Source: Enoplolaimus lenunculus
Lineage: Eukaryota > Nematoda > Enoplea > Enoplida > Thoracostomopsidae
Reading direction: 5' to 3'
NCBI GenBank assembly: GCA_030248215.1
Contig: JASANG010002508.1
Location: 1-64,000 of the forward strand
DNA length: 64,000 nt
The notes below the pieces were generated by a model, which worked only from the letters and a program-made list of their open reading frames with translations, made no database searches and was not told the origin of the DNA. Made by a program: the position numbers and the translations under genes. How positions within the stretch are numbered: the stretch's first letter is position 1; the number at the start of each line of letters is the position of its first letter. Below are positions 1-10,863 of this stretch, piece after piece.

Positions 1-2100
1 TGGGTGTGTATGAGATACAAGGAATGTTTCAGTTAGTTTCTGTTCAAGATGAGTTTGTTGATTTCAGTTCCACAAGATCCTCCCTTTGAACGAGTTGGTA
101 TATTCCATGACATCAATGTGGATATGTATTGAATGGGCGCCACATTCATTTTGTGCTGGACCGAGTGCTCAGGCCTGTTCTGGTCCGTACTGATCCGTAA
201 GGATAGCTAGGGGTGATTTGTCGACGAGTCCCAACCTGAGGGACGAACTGTCACTTCCCTGTGGGTTTTGGGAGGGAAGCAAGTGGAATCTTGAAAAAAT
301 TTGCTGCGTTTAACAGTTTTCGTTGCATATTTGGCAAGGCGAACTGATCTGAGCACTCAATCTAAGTGGGGAAATTCGGAAATCGTGCGGCACATGTAAC
401 CGAAAGAAATTCGGTATATAATTCAAACCGACATGTTAGGTTTTGGCTTGAGTGTTGAAAATTGTTTAATTTTGTGCGCGCGTTTTCCGTAAATCCGTTG
501 GGGAGAAGGCAACACGTGCCATAGGGGTGGGTTTTCAAAAGCAGGATTTTCGCTATTGACGAAAAGGTATAGTTTCGGAGGGGTTGTGCATTTTTGCTAG
601 AGCTGTTACTTTCATTCTGGGCTAAAGCTGCGGTTTTAGCATGTTGTCGATACACCCTGTCGAAAGGTGCACGCTGTATTATGTGTAGTCTTAGTCTCAA
701 GTTGATTGTGAGATAGCCGTTGAACCGCAGTCGACCGCAACTGTTCCCCGGGTTATGTAAGTGTTCTTGTGCATCCCTTCCATCGAAGGTCGGGTTTCGA
801 AATAGTGTGAGTAAGTGTTTCAGCTCAAGAAAAATTTTCCCGGCAATTGAAGAAGAAACCGGTCTAAGGGGGGTTAGGCGCCTTACATAAGATGCTGGGA
901 GCTTGTCAAGCTTTGGACCATGTGCTCAATTCGAGCAAATGGCGTCCGGTTGGGGGTGGTGAACAAAGCTTAGGTAGCACAATGAAAATTTTTCGTTATG
1001 CCACTGAATTTGTGAATTTTGGGCAAAAACCTTAGAGGGACTCATTGGCAGACGCTCGACAAACTCCCAACAAGTTCACGAGATGTACGTAGCATAGTTA
1101 AAACAGTAGTACGTACGTAAGATTCCGCTAGAGTAATCATAGGCTGCCCAGAGTTTATTTAGAAAGGGCAGCCTGTTTAGCATAGTTGCAACAACTAATT
1201 GAACTAGCCTAATGTTTAGTGGGCGAAAGCTGTAGCTGCTCGAATTTTGCCTAAACCTGAAGCAGCTAGTTTTAGAATTACGAATGAATTTAAAACACCA
1301 GTATATAGAGTAGGTGTGCGAAATACAGACCTCTCGGAGTTTTGCCTAGTCCTGTGCGAGAGGTCCCCAAACTTAAATAACTTAACTAAATTATTACTTA
1401 TAAACCAAAACTTTACGAGGAACAGTTGCAAGCACACAGTTGAATCAATAAGGTGGGGGGGGGTGATCTAGCGTTGGCTACTTGTCAAAATTGGTCGAGC
1501 AATTTAACAGTTTAAAGATTGCCTGTAAGGCAAGTTAATTTAAGAAATTCAATTAGGGATAACAGGAAACAAAAATTGATTCCACGGAGTAGCCCCCAAG
1601 TGTTACGGGTACGATCAACGAGTATCCCTGCGGACGAATCCGAGATGATACTCTCACGGGTGTTCGAGGCCGTGGATCTGCCAAAGTAAGCTACTTGCCT
1701 AGAGGATGACGGTCCCCCGGCGTGATATCAGGTTTTGAGAGTCACAAAATCCCGACATCGTCATACGCCTAAGCCTGCCTATGCTCTAAGCTCTAGTGAA
1801 CCATCGAGTGCGTGTAGGTAGACCACACCAGCAACAATCAGCTTTTTCTCCGTGGACTTTAGTACAACCGTGTGCTCACAACTATTTGTCCTGGTTGGGC
1901 TTAACGACACTTGGTCATAGGTATAGCTCAACCCTTGACTTAGTCCTAGAAATCAGTTGGTTCAACCGAGTTTTGCTTTACTTGGCCATAGGCCGTTTTG
2001 ATAGAAAGGCGGATCGATCGTAGCCTTTAAGGTTTTTAATTGATTGTCCTTGCCACTGATTCGAACCAGGGCTATTTATTTGTCTTTCGAGACTCCGGTA
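1..2100. other. unassigned region, left edge
   Basis: No open reading frame here looks like a gene and I recognise no exon. The stretch is less AT-rich than what follows. It holds a run of about ten G at 1453-1462 and a nested hairpin near 1620-1655 (GAGTATC pairing with GATACTC around CGGA/TCCG). A tRNA B-box-like sequence lies on the minus strand near 2045-2065 without a convincing A box. It could be part of an old interspersed repeat continuing to the left, but nothing seen here identifies a family. Confidence 0.4.
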
Positions 2101-2799
2101 GTCATGAAATTTTCATAATCATTAGAGAAAGCTCGAGTCTCTTTTAGCTTTGTAGTCTATTTCAATTTTTAGCCATGGCTCTCAGGCCAGGAATCTGTTT
2201 AGCGCTCTGGGTTCAGGATTGAACAAAGTTTAAAGTTTTGGTTTAATATGAGTTTGTACATTTTATACATACATAAATCATTGACTTAATATACCTTACT
2301 CCTAAGATCGGGCTTAAAAAAAATCAGTCGCGTGCTTAATTAATTGATTTCAATTACAATTGAAATTAGTTTATACTAATTGCTAAAAACACTTACACAA
2401 ATTGCGCATAAGACCACGCAACCGTACAACTACCAATGCTGAGTGAATTTCAATAAGCAAAAAATCAGTGCGCCGACTGACATAAACTCTTCTATTTGTA
2501 CTTTGTGACGAATCAAGTCAGATCTCAAATTGAGTATAAACATTTCCGCACAAAGTCTTGCTGATCGAAGTCACTAGCTACATAATTCATTGTTCTCATC
2601 AATCAAAATTCGGACTTCACAACTTAACAATTTGATGGATAATAATCTCGTAAACAAATTCGCTGATCGTCAAGAAAAGATTTGACGAAAATGCCATATG
2701 TTTTTGTTACACCGGTAATAGGGTCATGCTAAATCATTACTACTTACAGTAACTCGTTTAGAATACGTTTACTGCAACAATATAGTCAACTGGATAACG

Positions 2800-2950
2800 C
2801 ATAGTAAAAATAACGCAAACGAAACGGAAACGGAAAACGGATATCAAAGTGTAAACGTTTCAAAGATGTTTTATTTTGCTGCCAGCACAATAGCGGTGTG
2901 CAAATATTCAACGAGCTTTCTAAAGTTTAGAAAAACAGTTTTGGATGAAT
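2800..2950. repeat. interspersed repeat, second copy near 34515-34610
   Basis: The stretch 2840-2945 resembles 34515-34610: both contain a run like AAACGTTTCAAAGATGTTTT, then CTGCCA(G/A)CACAAT, then a short segment ending near CAACGAGCTTTC or CACCGGGTTTTC. The purine-rich run AACGAAACGGAAACGG at 2815 recurs at 36930. I infer dispersed copies of an old repeat; ends and class are not clear. Confidence 0.5.
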
Positions 2951-3112
2951 TCCTTTATTTCAATTTTATTTCGAGCAATTGCATAGCAATATATATATGA
3001 TTTATATCTAATATTGAACGTAAAAATAAGGGAATTTCCGTTATTTCTTTAACGGAATCGAAAACAGAAGCGGACACTTATTTTACACTCAGCATTTATC
3101 GTGGCACAGCTT

Positions 3113-3118
3113 TTTATT
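3113..3118 (-). terminator. poly(A) signal of the DUF268 gene
   Basis: AATAAA on the minus strand, about 75 nt downstream of the TGA at 3194-3192. The position fits a 3' UTR, though cleavage has not been seen. Confidence 0.5.
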
Positions 3119-3191
3119 CGGTGGATTTTCGGTTTTGTCCAATAGTTTATGGTTTTATCTTGGTTCCATCCGAAAATCCTGAGCTGAGTAT

Positions 3192-6100
3192 TCAGAACCG
3201 TTTCAAAATCAACACGGTCAGTATGTGAGCTCCAACGGGGGTGTATTGAAACAGCCATTGTTCTTCTGTTAGATGATTCCATTTCACTGCGCCAGCATCA
3301 GACATTGTAAATACACTCAAAATTCGAAATCCAGCAGTAATTAAGGGAAGTCGTATCGGGCCGTACAAGCGATATGCATTCCACGTAACCTGAAACTTTC
3401 AAATGTCGGGCATTTTGGCATGACAGGGTTAAGAGTGTAAAATTGAAAACTTTTATGCTATAACCCTTTATCACATAATTATTGTTTAGAGCTCATCTCA
3501 AGCCAACATTTAACCTATGGTTTTCGACCGCGAAAAGTGGAGTGGGAGGCGTTTGCGTTTACTACAACCACTCTCAGGGGTAGGAACAGCAAACTGCATT
3601 TTTCACGGACGGCACTTCAATTAAACAGACACAACTATAGAACAGACAAATAACAGTGAGCAAAAAATTCGCATTTCAAATTTACATGATCGTATCCTAT
3701 TGGCAATCCAATTAACATAAGCCCGCCTGGTTTCAACAAACACCAGGACATTTGCATGAACGCGACATCGCTATAAGCGTCGAGAGGTTCTCCAAATCGT
3801 CCCAATCCTGAAAAAGGAACAGATTGCTTTAACTTAACAACCTTTCTTTAATTGAGATACTTTTAAAAGTGTTATATATTATATTAGCAATATTATCGTT
3901 TATGATGTGCCGTATTATATACATGGTCACCGGATATCTGGACATCCGGATATGAAAAATATCTGTACATTCATCCGAAAAGGGCCCGTGTAAAAATCAG
4001 GGGTGGAACGTTTTTCATGGGACTGCAATAGAGTAGGCTTAAGCTTTACACTAATTTTTTTGCTTGGCTTAGACTTAGGAATATGGTCATTCTTACGCTT
4101 AGAATTAGGCTTACGCTTAGGATTAGGTTTAGAAATATGCTTACAATACTGTTCCGCCCCTGTTCTTCACATTAACCCCGAAAAGAAAGGTGTATCCGGA
4201 TATCCGGATATTCGGATATTCGGATATTCGGCGGATATTCGAATGAAAGCTGGAGTTGACGAAGCGAAATCATGTATTCAAACCTGAGTTTAAAAGTATT
4301 GAACCACATTCTTGCTATCCTGCATAATTAAATGATGATTTAAAATTTTGATTTCTTAAAACATGTCAAAATTAAAAAACTTCAGTTTAGCTTGATATTT
4401 ATCGGAATAATGACTTTGTATCTTTAATTTATCTCAAAATTAGCCCAGTGGAGAATTTGCACCGAATACGCACCGTCATGTACTAAAATTTATTAACGCT
4501 GCAAGAAACAAAATCTACTTTTACATATACCAAGCCGCGTCGCGAGATTTACATGCCGGGCGTAATTTTAAATTTTGATTGCTCTTGATTTAAAAAAATC
4601 GTCATGCCTAATTGAGTACGATGCTATTGGTAAAATGCAAGCTTGCAAATATGGCTTTCAACCCAGCGCGTCGCTTTTACACAGTAATATACATAAAAAA
4701 ATATAGATTTCTTACCTGTTGAAAATAGGTACATGTTCAATTCAGAAGTCTTCGATAAGGATCACAAAAAGTGAAAGTATATATTTAAGTTTTCAAAAAT
4801 TGAGATTTAATTGAAACTATCAGGGCACGTTATGAGAAGCCAAGTCGGCATTATGTTCCGATATATTAAGACTAGAGCGGGTCCTGAAGATTTGAAATAA
4901 TATTACTTTAACAATCTACAACCAAAACATATTCCTTAAGTTTAGGCCTCCTCAGCGTAATAAACACAAGTGTAAAACAAAGATGCAGCCAAAGTCAAGC
5001 AAAAAAATTCGTCTAAAATTTAAGCCTAGCCACTTTCGGGCTAGTAATAGGCGGGCACTAGCTGATCCAGAGGGGGGCAGGGCCTTCATACATCCGTCGG
5101 AAATTTTTTGTGATAAAATGGTAAGATTCCTACATTACAATTTTCCCCTAACAAAATTTTTTGGTGAAAAAATGCGTTTCAAAATATTTACCAGCACGCC
5201 CCCCTCAGAAATTTTTTTGTGATTAAAATGATAACGTTCCTACCTTATAATTCTTCCGATCAGAAAGTTTTTTTGTAAAAAGATGATAAGGCTCCTACGA
5301 GACAAATTTACCTCCCTCCCTTCCAGAAAATTTATTAGTGAAAAATTGCGTTTTAAAAATCAAAACATTTACCAACCCGTAACCCGTCAGAAGTTTTTTG
5401 GATCCGCCGCTGAAAGCGGGGCACAACTAAAAGTAACATGGTCTGATATTTGTATACGATTTAGTGTAAGTATATTTTAATACGGTTCTTTCTTCTTAAA
5501 ACGAAAAACGACTCATGCATGTAGTTCGAAGGAAGGGTGACATTCGGTAAAATCAGGACCAAACAAAATCAACTCAATTTTAGGTGGCCAACGCAAGTAT
5601 TTATTAGTCAGTCGCAATCTTCTAAACCGAACCCCCAGCTCTATTGAAGCAGTTGCATAATAAAAACAATATTTAGAATTGTGTTTTACGCTCTAGCAAT
5701 CCACTTTTGAGTCAGAGTACATTCCTTAGAGCAACAAGTAGAAACAAGTGCTTGAGAAATGAAAGTTTAGGTTCAGAAACCCAAAAAACACAAAATCGAG
5801 TTTCGGATATCCGGATATACCCGGATATCCGTAAAACCTGATATCCAAATATCCAAATAAATATCGGCAAGAATTGCCGGATGTTCAGATTTGAAAAAAT
5901 CTCGATGCCCATGACTAGTGCCGTTGTGTGTTAATGCAATTAGTATTAAAAATTTGGAAAACTAAACTTTGTGGCATTATTAGCAGCTATTCATAAATGC
6001 AAGTTTTTGCAACGTGAACTCGCAGTAGGGTAATGACTTACAGTGGCAAGTTGCAACGTGCAAGGTTTTGCAGACAGAAATTGTAGATGCCACTCACAGC

Positions 6101-9100
6101 TGTAAACTTTGTGATAGCACTATATAACATTAAGCGAGTTATTTTTAACTCAGAACGGGTTAAATACCCTCGAAAACCTAAGTTCTAAAATTAGGACTAT
6201 CTGAACCATAAACTCCTGAGTTGATTCATTTTACTGCTAAAAAACGCAGAAATAACTGAGTCGCTATGTGACTTGGTTAATTGACTTATTGAAATGTAGA
6301 TGGCTATTCGAACAGAACTTGCACCTATGTAAAGTTGCATCTGCCAGTTCTGACTGCCAGCATAAAATAGCACAAGTTGCAGCTGTAAGTTATCGCTGCA
6401 AAAACCTTCACGTGCAATTGCACCTGCAAATCCTAAGTCAAAAGTTAGCTTTATACAGAGCATATTTCAGCTGCGAACTATAGATGAAACTCGCATGAAT
6501 GCGGAATTTCAGTGAAAAATGCGGAACTTAGTAAAAGTCATGAATGCATTCTCACCATTAAGGCTTACCCAAGTGTTCCAGTGGAGCAAACGCAGCCAGA
6601 AAATCAAATCTGTCTTTTTCGTTAAAATCTTTACTCAATCGACGGGCGACTTCGTCAACTGAAATCGCAACGACTCTCGGATCTTCGGATTCGAAATTTG
6701 AGCGCATTACACTCACAGTTGACGCTCCACGTGATAGTAGCGCAGACTCAATCCACGGGCTAAAAAGGTTTTTGACAGCGTCTTATAGATTCGTTCAATT
6801 CCTTGAGAAAATAAAATTTGAGGTTTAAATATTTCAGAAACAAAGGTCTCACGGTCGGGGTTGGTACCCAGTACTAGGAGAGGCCTTGCCAACTTGACGC
6901 TCTCCGTGCCCACGGTAATTTTATATGTTTGTTTCTAAAGTTCCAAAACAGTAATCCTTGAAATACTGGACACAGGACAAGAAGACCCAGAGTAATGATG
7001 ATGCGCTAGTCCAGTTTAACAGACATCAAATGGTTATCAAACGTGTGGGACATGCGAACATACGACCCTGTTTAAAGCACTCACCTTTTGGATTCAACAG
7101 CGATGACGCGCTTTCCATTCAATTTCAAAGTTGCCAGTGCATCATATAACATATCAGCATCTGCGCCGTACTCAAAATTCAACCGTCTTACCGATTGTTC
7201 TAACGCCCATTCAAGATCACGTGGTTTCAGTGTTACACTTTCATTCATAACATGGCTGTCGTCGTAGTATGCTTTTGATATATTAAGCAGTTCGTTCATT
7301 GAATATTGAGCGTAAAGTTTTTTGGTCGGAGGCCACGGTGGAGGTGTATGTGACACTGGAAGAGATCTGAAATAGATTTGATACTTTAAAATACGTCATT
7401 TTATTCAAATTATATATTAAAGAATCGTAATTTGAACCAGTTTTTGGTGAATGTAATGCGTTCTCAACGAGTAGTTTTAAGAGTGGGTGTTGGATGTCAG
7501 TCTGGGTTGGAACTGAGAGACATCAGACCTTTCTACCAAGCAGTTGGAAGAGCGAGCCTCCGGAGCGGGGATCGAACTCTCAGCCTACAAATCTTTAAGC
7601 GAACACTCTACCACTGCGCCACCCAGCCCGCATCTCCAACTGCATTTTTCGTCGACTATGTGTCGACCGTATGCTGCCAGCTAGCATACATACAGTGCAC
7701 TGCACTATATTGCATGTGCACATAACGGACAAGCATGTCTCACATGCTTACATTGGATATAATCTTCAGACAACAAGCATGCAACTAAAGTACATTTTTA
7801 GCTCGAAACTGAAAACGGTGCTGTTTTCTAATATTCTGAGTTATCTACGGCAGGAAGAATTGAAATTGAACAGACAAAAATAAAAGACCTGCAAAATTAC
7901 ATAATTAACCCATTTTTGAAATGGGGACTGGCAATTGATATTACCAAGAGTGAATGATCACTCTTTATAACAAGAGTGTGCAACTGTGTACATTCTGTGT
8001 ATTAAAGAACGTACCCGGCACGCGTTGCGTTTTTGGCCTATCCTCCCTTGTTTAGGACGGGGTTGTTATGCAGTTTTATATCGTAGTAAAGGAGGAAATT
8101 GTAACCCTTCTTGTTTAAGGGGGGTAGGTGTACTGAAGAATAGTGTTATCTCTTGCTTAAACCCCCCTGATTGAGGGGGTGGAACAAAATGCAACGAGTG
8201 CTGGTACATTCTTTAATACACAGAATGTACCCAGTTGCACACTCTTGTTATAAAGAGTGATCATCCACTCTTGATATTACCAACAGTGGATAATGACTTT
8301 TTCACAAGAGTGCAACTGTACGTTCGGTGATGAAAAATGTATCCAGCGCACGTTGCATCTTTTGCCTACAACCCCCTTTATTTAGAGGGCAGTACAACCT
8401 GGGCGTACTTTGGCTTTTTACGTGTCCGTTGTCAAAAAATGCTTTGCTTAAAGTTTAATTTAGACGTATGGCATGTGACAGCAAACCCCCTCTAAAGCAG
8501 GGGGGTCGACCAGAAACGCATTGACTGGTGGTACATTTTGTATCTTGAGGAAACCCAAGAGTTGCCTACTTTTGTATCATGCACTCATGATATTACTAAC
8601 TACTGATCAAGCGCTTACATATATTGGCCCATGTAAGATGAAGGGCGGAAAGATTTTCTATGGGACTAGAAAAGTGTAAGCTTAACTTTTCGACACTTCT
8701 TTTTGTTTTTTGCTTAGCTTAGGCTTAGGATTTGCCATGGGTTTCTATTATTGTTGTTTTATCCTAATCATCTGTGTTAGTCCTCAGACAACAATCCTCC
8801 GTGCACGAGGATGATTTTGGCGACTCTGACCCTGACTGGCTCGACTCGCGACCGATGAAGTCCGAGTACAGATTTGTTGTTATTGTTCGGAGCAAAAACG
8901 TTCGCTCATTGAAAATATCCTTCTTTTTCGTAATTCCTTTTTGGGGGCCTTGGTTTTTCCGATTGGCGCTATTCAAAAATTTCCGTTGTCCTAGAAATGG
9001 ACGGTGCGGGTCCCCAATTTTTTTCCTTTTTGGCTAACACCTTTTACGAAAATTTGTTTTTCCCCGCACGTTGATATTATTCCTCCCACCGGATTGTATA

Positions 9101-10863
9101 GGTAATTAATTACCCACCACCGTGATCAAAAGTTGTATTCAGGGGCAGAAAAGCGCAAGAATATGAGCATCCTAGCTCCGGATCTTGCTGCCGAATAATG
9201 CAGCCATTGTTCGACTGGCTAGCTAATAGCCAGTTAGACGTTGCTAGATTGCTTAATAAAAACATCTACGGGTCCAGTGGTAGCGAGCAAGTACAACAAG
9301 GGAACTCTATCCCGAACATGGCTTAACCAGCGCAGCTAAGCCGACATTCAAGTTGCCATATTAACCATATAGTATAAAACATAATGTCACCATGTTGGTA
9401 GCGGAGATATTAGGATTTGACTCATCCAATTTGAAAGTATAGTTTAAGTTGTGCCGCTGCTGCAATTCGGTTGGCTGAAAACCAATTTCTAAAACTGCTC
9501 GTAAGTTCTAAGCATCGTTGATAATATTTAAAAAATAAAAAGTTACATACCTCGTTTTTAACACCCGTTCAAAAACATCACGGCAAAATTGACATTTGTT
9601 TGAACTTGACAATTGCCCAACATGAATTAATTCTAACCACGGTTGAGTTAAACACGAGTCGCTCACTCGAAAACCGTAGCGCTCATATTCTGAGTTAAGC
9701 AGATGAGCATATGACATTAGGTGAGAGAATCCATTGGGAACTTTCCTCAGTCGAAGCTTTGATTGGCAGGTCGACCAGATTGGAGCACCTGAAGACGTAT
9801 TCACACGTGAATTGCAAGTGCAAGTTTTGTTTGAAAACCATTTCGCACGAACGGTACAGAAGCAATAGCTGACAACATTACAGGCGGGTAGCCGGATCCC
9901 AATTTATGAATCAATAAACGTTTAGAAAGAGATTTAACACTAAAATTACGTCCAGCTTTTCGCTCGTTTGGCTCGCGAGGTTTGCTTCGCTTTTGAATTC
10001 TTCATAACTCAACCTTTTGGGCAATTGTAAGCAGCTGAGACTTCTATATTACTAATAGTATTTCAGCAGTAGTCTATGTATGCGGCAAGTCCTTAACAAG
10101 GCAGCAGTCTTATACTCCTTAGGCCATACTCTCAAATGTGCGTTGCATCGTTACCATTTAGTGATAGCTCTTGAAACTTTCGACTATAAGTGAATTATGA
10201 GGCGCACAACTGAGAACATTTTTCGTATTTACTCTGGTCAACTTCCGTGCCGATCTTGAGATTTGCAATTACAACATTTGCTTGTTTGAAAGCCTAAAAC
10301 TAACTGATAACATGTGCTACACATTGAATACCAGTTACGAGTCGCGCGTGCAAAATGTGTAGTGTTCTACTTGAGAAAACTAAATATATTTATCTAAACC
10401 CTGCCATAGAAAGAACGTTATCACTCTGTGACACGCAAGAAAAATTAAACAAACATACCAGATTCGGTCATAACTAGCCCATGTGTCAATTCTGAGTTTG
10501 ATTGGTCGCTCCTGAAATATAATCCGTCATATATTCTTCCACTCAGGAATGGAGAATTTACATACTTTTACCATTGCAACGCTTGATGTAAGCCAGGTTA
10601 GCATATCTTATTATTTTTATGACATCTACACAAAATCAGGTCTTGGTAGTTTTACTGTGTCGAGTTTATTTTCTATTCCGACGTGTAATGCAGGAAATTT
10701 GACCTTTTAAAGTATATATTTTTAAGCTATTTTTAATAACACTTTTCAGTATGGAAATAGACATTATTTACCTAAAATAAATCAGAGGTATAAGTAGCGC
10801 GAATACCCAAACAAAACACAGGAAGCACGTCGTTGAGCACCGCAGCGCCCGTTCAATCCGCAT
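3192..10863 (-). CDS. DUF268 domain protein, type II membrane protein, 7 exons, 391 aa
   Basis: Exons on the minus strand: 10863-10772, 10511-10459, 9788-9551, 7366-7085, 6759-6569, 3807-3686, 3389-3192. All six introns are GT..AG, all phases fit, and the sum is 1176 nt. The N-terminus has a short basic segment and one hydrophobic anchor (FLCFVWVFALLIPLIYF, about residues 14-30), so a Golgi-type type II topology is inferred. The DUF268 family, which has a methyltransferase-like fold, is recognised from GKRVIAVESKSPWIESALL (about 212-230), EHLGLGRFGEPLDAY (about 281-295) and LLKPGGLMLIGLPIG followed by NAYRLYGPIRLP (about 305-338). The biochemical activity of DUF268 is not established. The start ATG is the first in the anchor frame. 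A minus-strand AATAAA lies at 3118-3113, about 75 nt past the stop. The introns carry many MITEs. The 2.8 kb intron 5 holds A1, CCGGATAT repeats and a J-type element. Confidence 0.87.
3925..4250. repeat. CCGGATAT palindromic satellite-like repeats flanking MITE A1
   Basis: Units of ATCCGGATAT occur near 3938-3955 and densely at 4193-4240 (CCGGATATCCGGATATTCGG, then three ATTCGG units). Family A MITE copy A1 lies between the two blocks, as if inserted within a short array. A third block lies at 5800-5845. Confidence 0.6.
3982..4178 (+). mobile_element. MITE family A, copy A1
   Basis: Family A has a terminal inverted repeat of about 20 bp: left GGCCCATGTAAAGATCAGG, right end reverse-complement GGCCAATGTATAGAACAGGG. 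The left arm continues GGGGCGGAACGTTTTTCTGTGGGACTGC.. and the inside is a variable array of GCTTAGG hexamer-like units. Here the left end is GGGCCCGTGTAAAAATCAGG and the right end reads CCCCTGTTCTTCACATTAACC. It has no coding capacity. It lies in intron 5 of the DUF268 gene. Confidence 0.75.
5059..5412. mobile_element. MITE family J (GGATCC-ended) with internal direct repeats
   Basis: The left end CTAGCTGATCCAGAGG and right end GGATCCGCCGCTG are inverted versions of the common CAGCGGCGGATCCAG type of terminus. Inside are about three imperfect copies of a 50-60 bp unit (GAAATTTTTTGTGATAAAATGG.. TTCCTACCTTAYAA) near 5100, 5208 and 5262. Related stretches lie at 18555-18670, 23405-23505 and, by their ends, near 33690, 40035 and 63065. 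Confidence 0.55.
5980..6500. repeat. imperfect inverted repeat rich in TTGCA
   Basis: The stretch is full of TTGCA/TGCAA words. GTTGCAACGTGCAAGGTTTTGC (left, about 6049-6070) is inverted at about 6393-6425 (GCAAAAACCTTCACGTGCAATTGC). A shorter relative lies at 41855-41910. It is probably an old MITE; the borders are uncertain. It lies in intron 5 of the DUF268 gene. Confidence 0.45.
7480..7640 (-). repeat. tRNA-derived SINE
   Basis: Read on the minus strand, the head is GGGCTGGGTGGCGCAGTGGT (box A TGGCGCAGTGG) followed about 35 nt later by GAGAGTTCGATCCCCGC (box B). The tail has a hairpin of CTGATGTCTCTCAGTTCC type. The fold is tRNA-like but the 3' side does not form an acceptor stem, so I read it as a SINE head and not a working tRNA. 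It sits in intron 3 of the DUF268 gene. Confidence 0.7.
7938..8282. mobile_element. MITE family E, copy E1, long terminal inverted repeats
   Basis: The left arm (GATATTACCAAGAGTGAATG..CTTTATAACAAGAGTGTGCAACTG..ACATTCTGTGTATTAAAGAA) is inverted at the right (TTCTTTAATACACAGAATGT..GTTGCACACTCTTGTTATAAAG..CACTCTTGATATTA). The arms are about 70-90 bp and nearly identical, so this looks recent. The centre has mirrored runs of CCCCCC and GGGGGG. Confidence 0.75.
8272..8600. mobile_element. MITE family E, copy E2, older and abutting E1
   Basis: It begins GATATTACCAACAGTGGATAATGAC, followed by CACAAGAGTGCAACTG, and ends with GCACTCATGATATTAC. The arms match each other and E1 less well than E1's own arms do. 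E1 and E2 share the GATATTAC border, so one appears to have inserted at the end of the other. Confidence 0.65.
8626..8738 (+). mobile_element. MITE family A, copy A2, truncated
   Basis: It has the family A left end (GGCCCATGTAAGATGAAGGGCGGAAAG.., then GGGACTAGAAAAGTGTAAGCTTAA) but stops within the GCTTAGG part. The right terminal repeat is absent. Confidence 0.65.

Noticed and set aside
1610-1660. Nested hairpin in the left-edge region
   Set aside because: It pairs well locally but matches no known structured RNA, and no partner copy is seen.
8838-8870. Hammerhead ribozyme-like phrase CCGATGAAGTCCGAG
   Set aside because: The second conserved strand (GAAAC) and the closing stems are missing.
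8764-9040. Open frames on both strands with an acidic phrase like EDDFGDSDPDWLDS
   Set aside because: It recalls the acidic N-terminus of piggyBac-like transposases, but nothing else of such a gene follows and no TTAA/TIR pair is seen.
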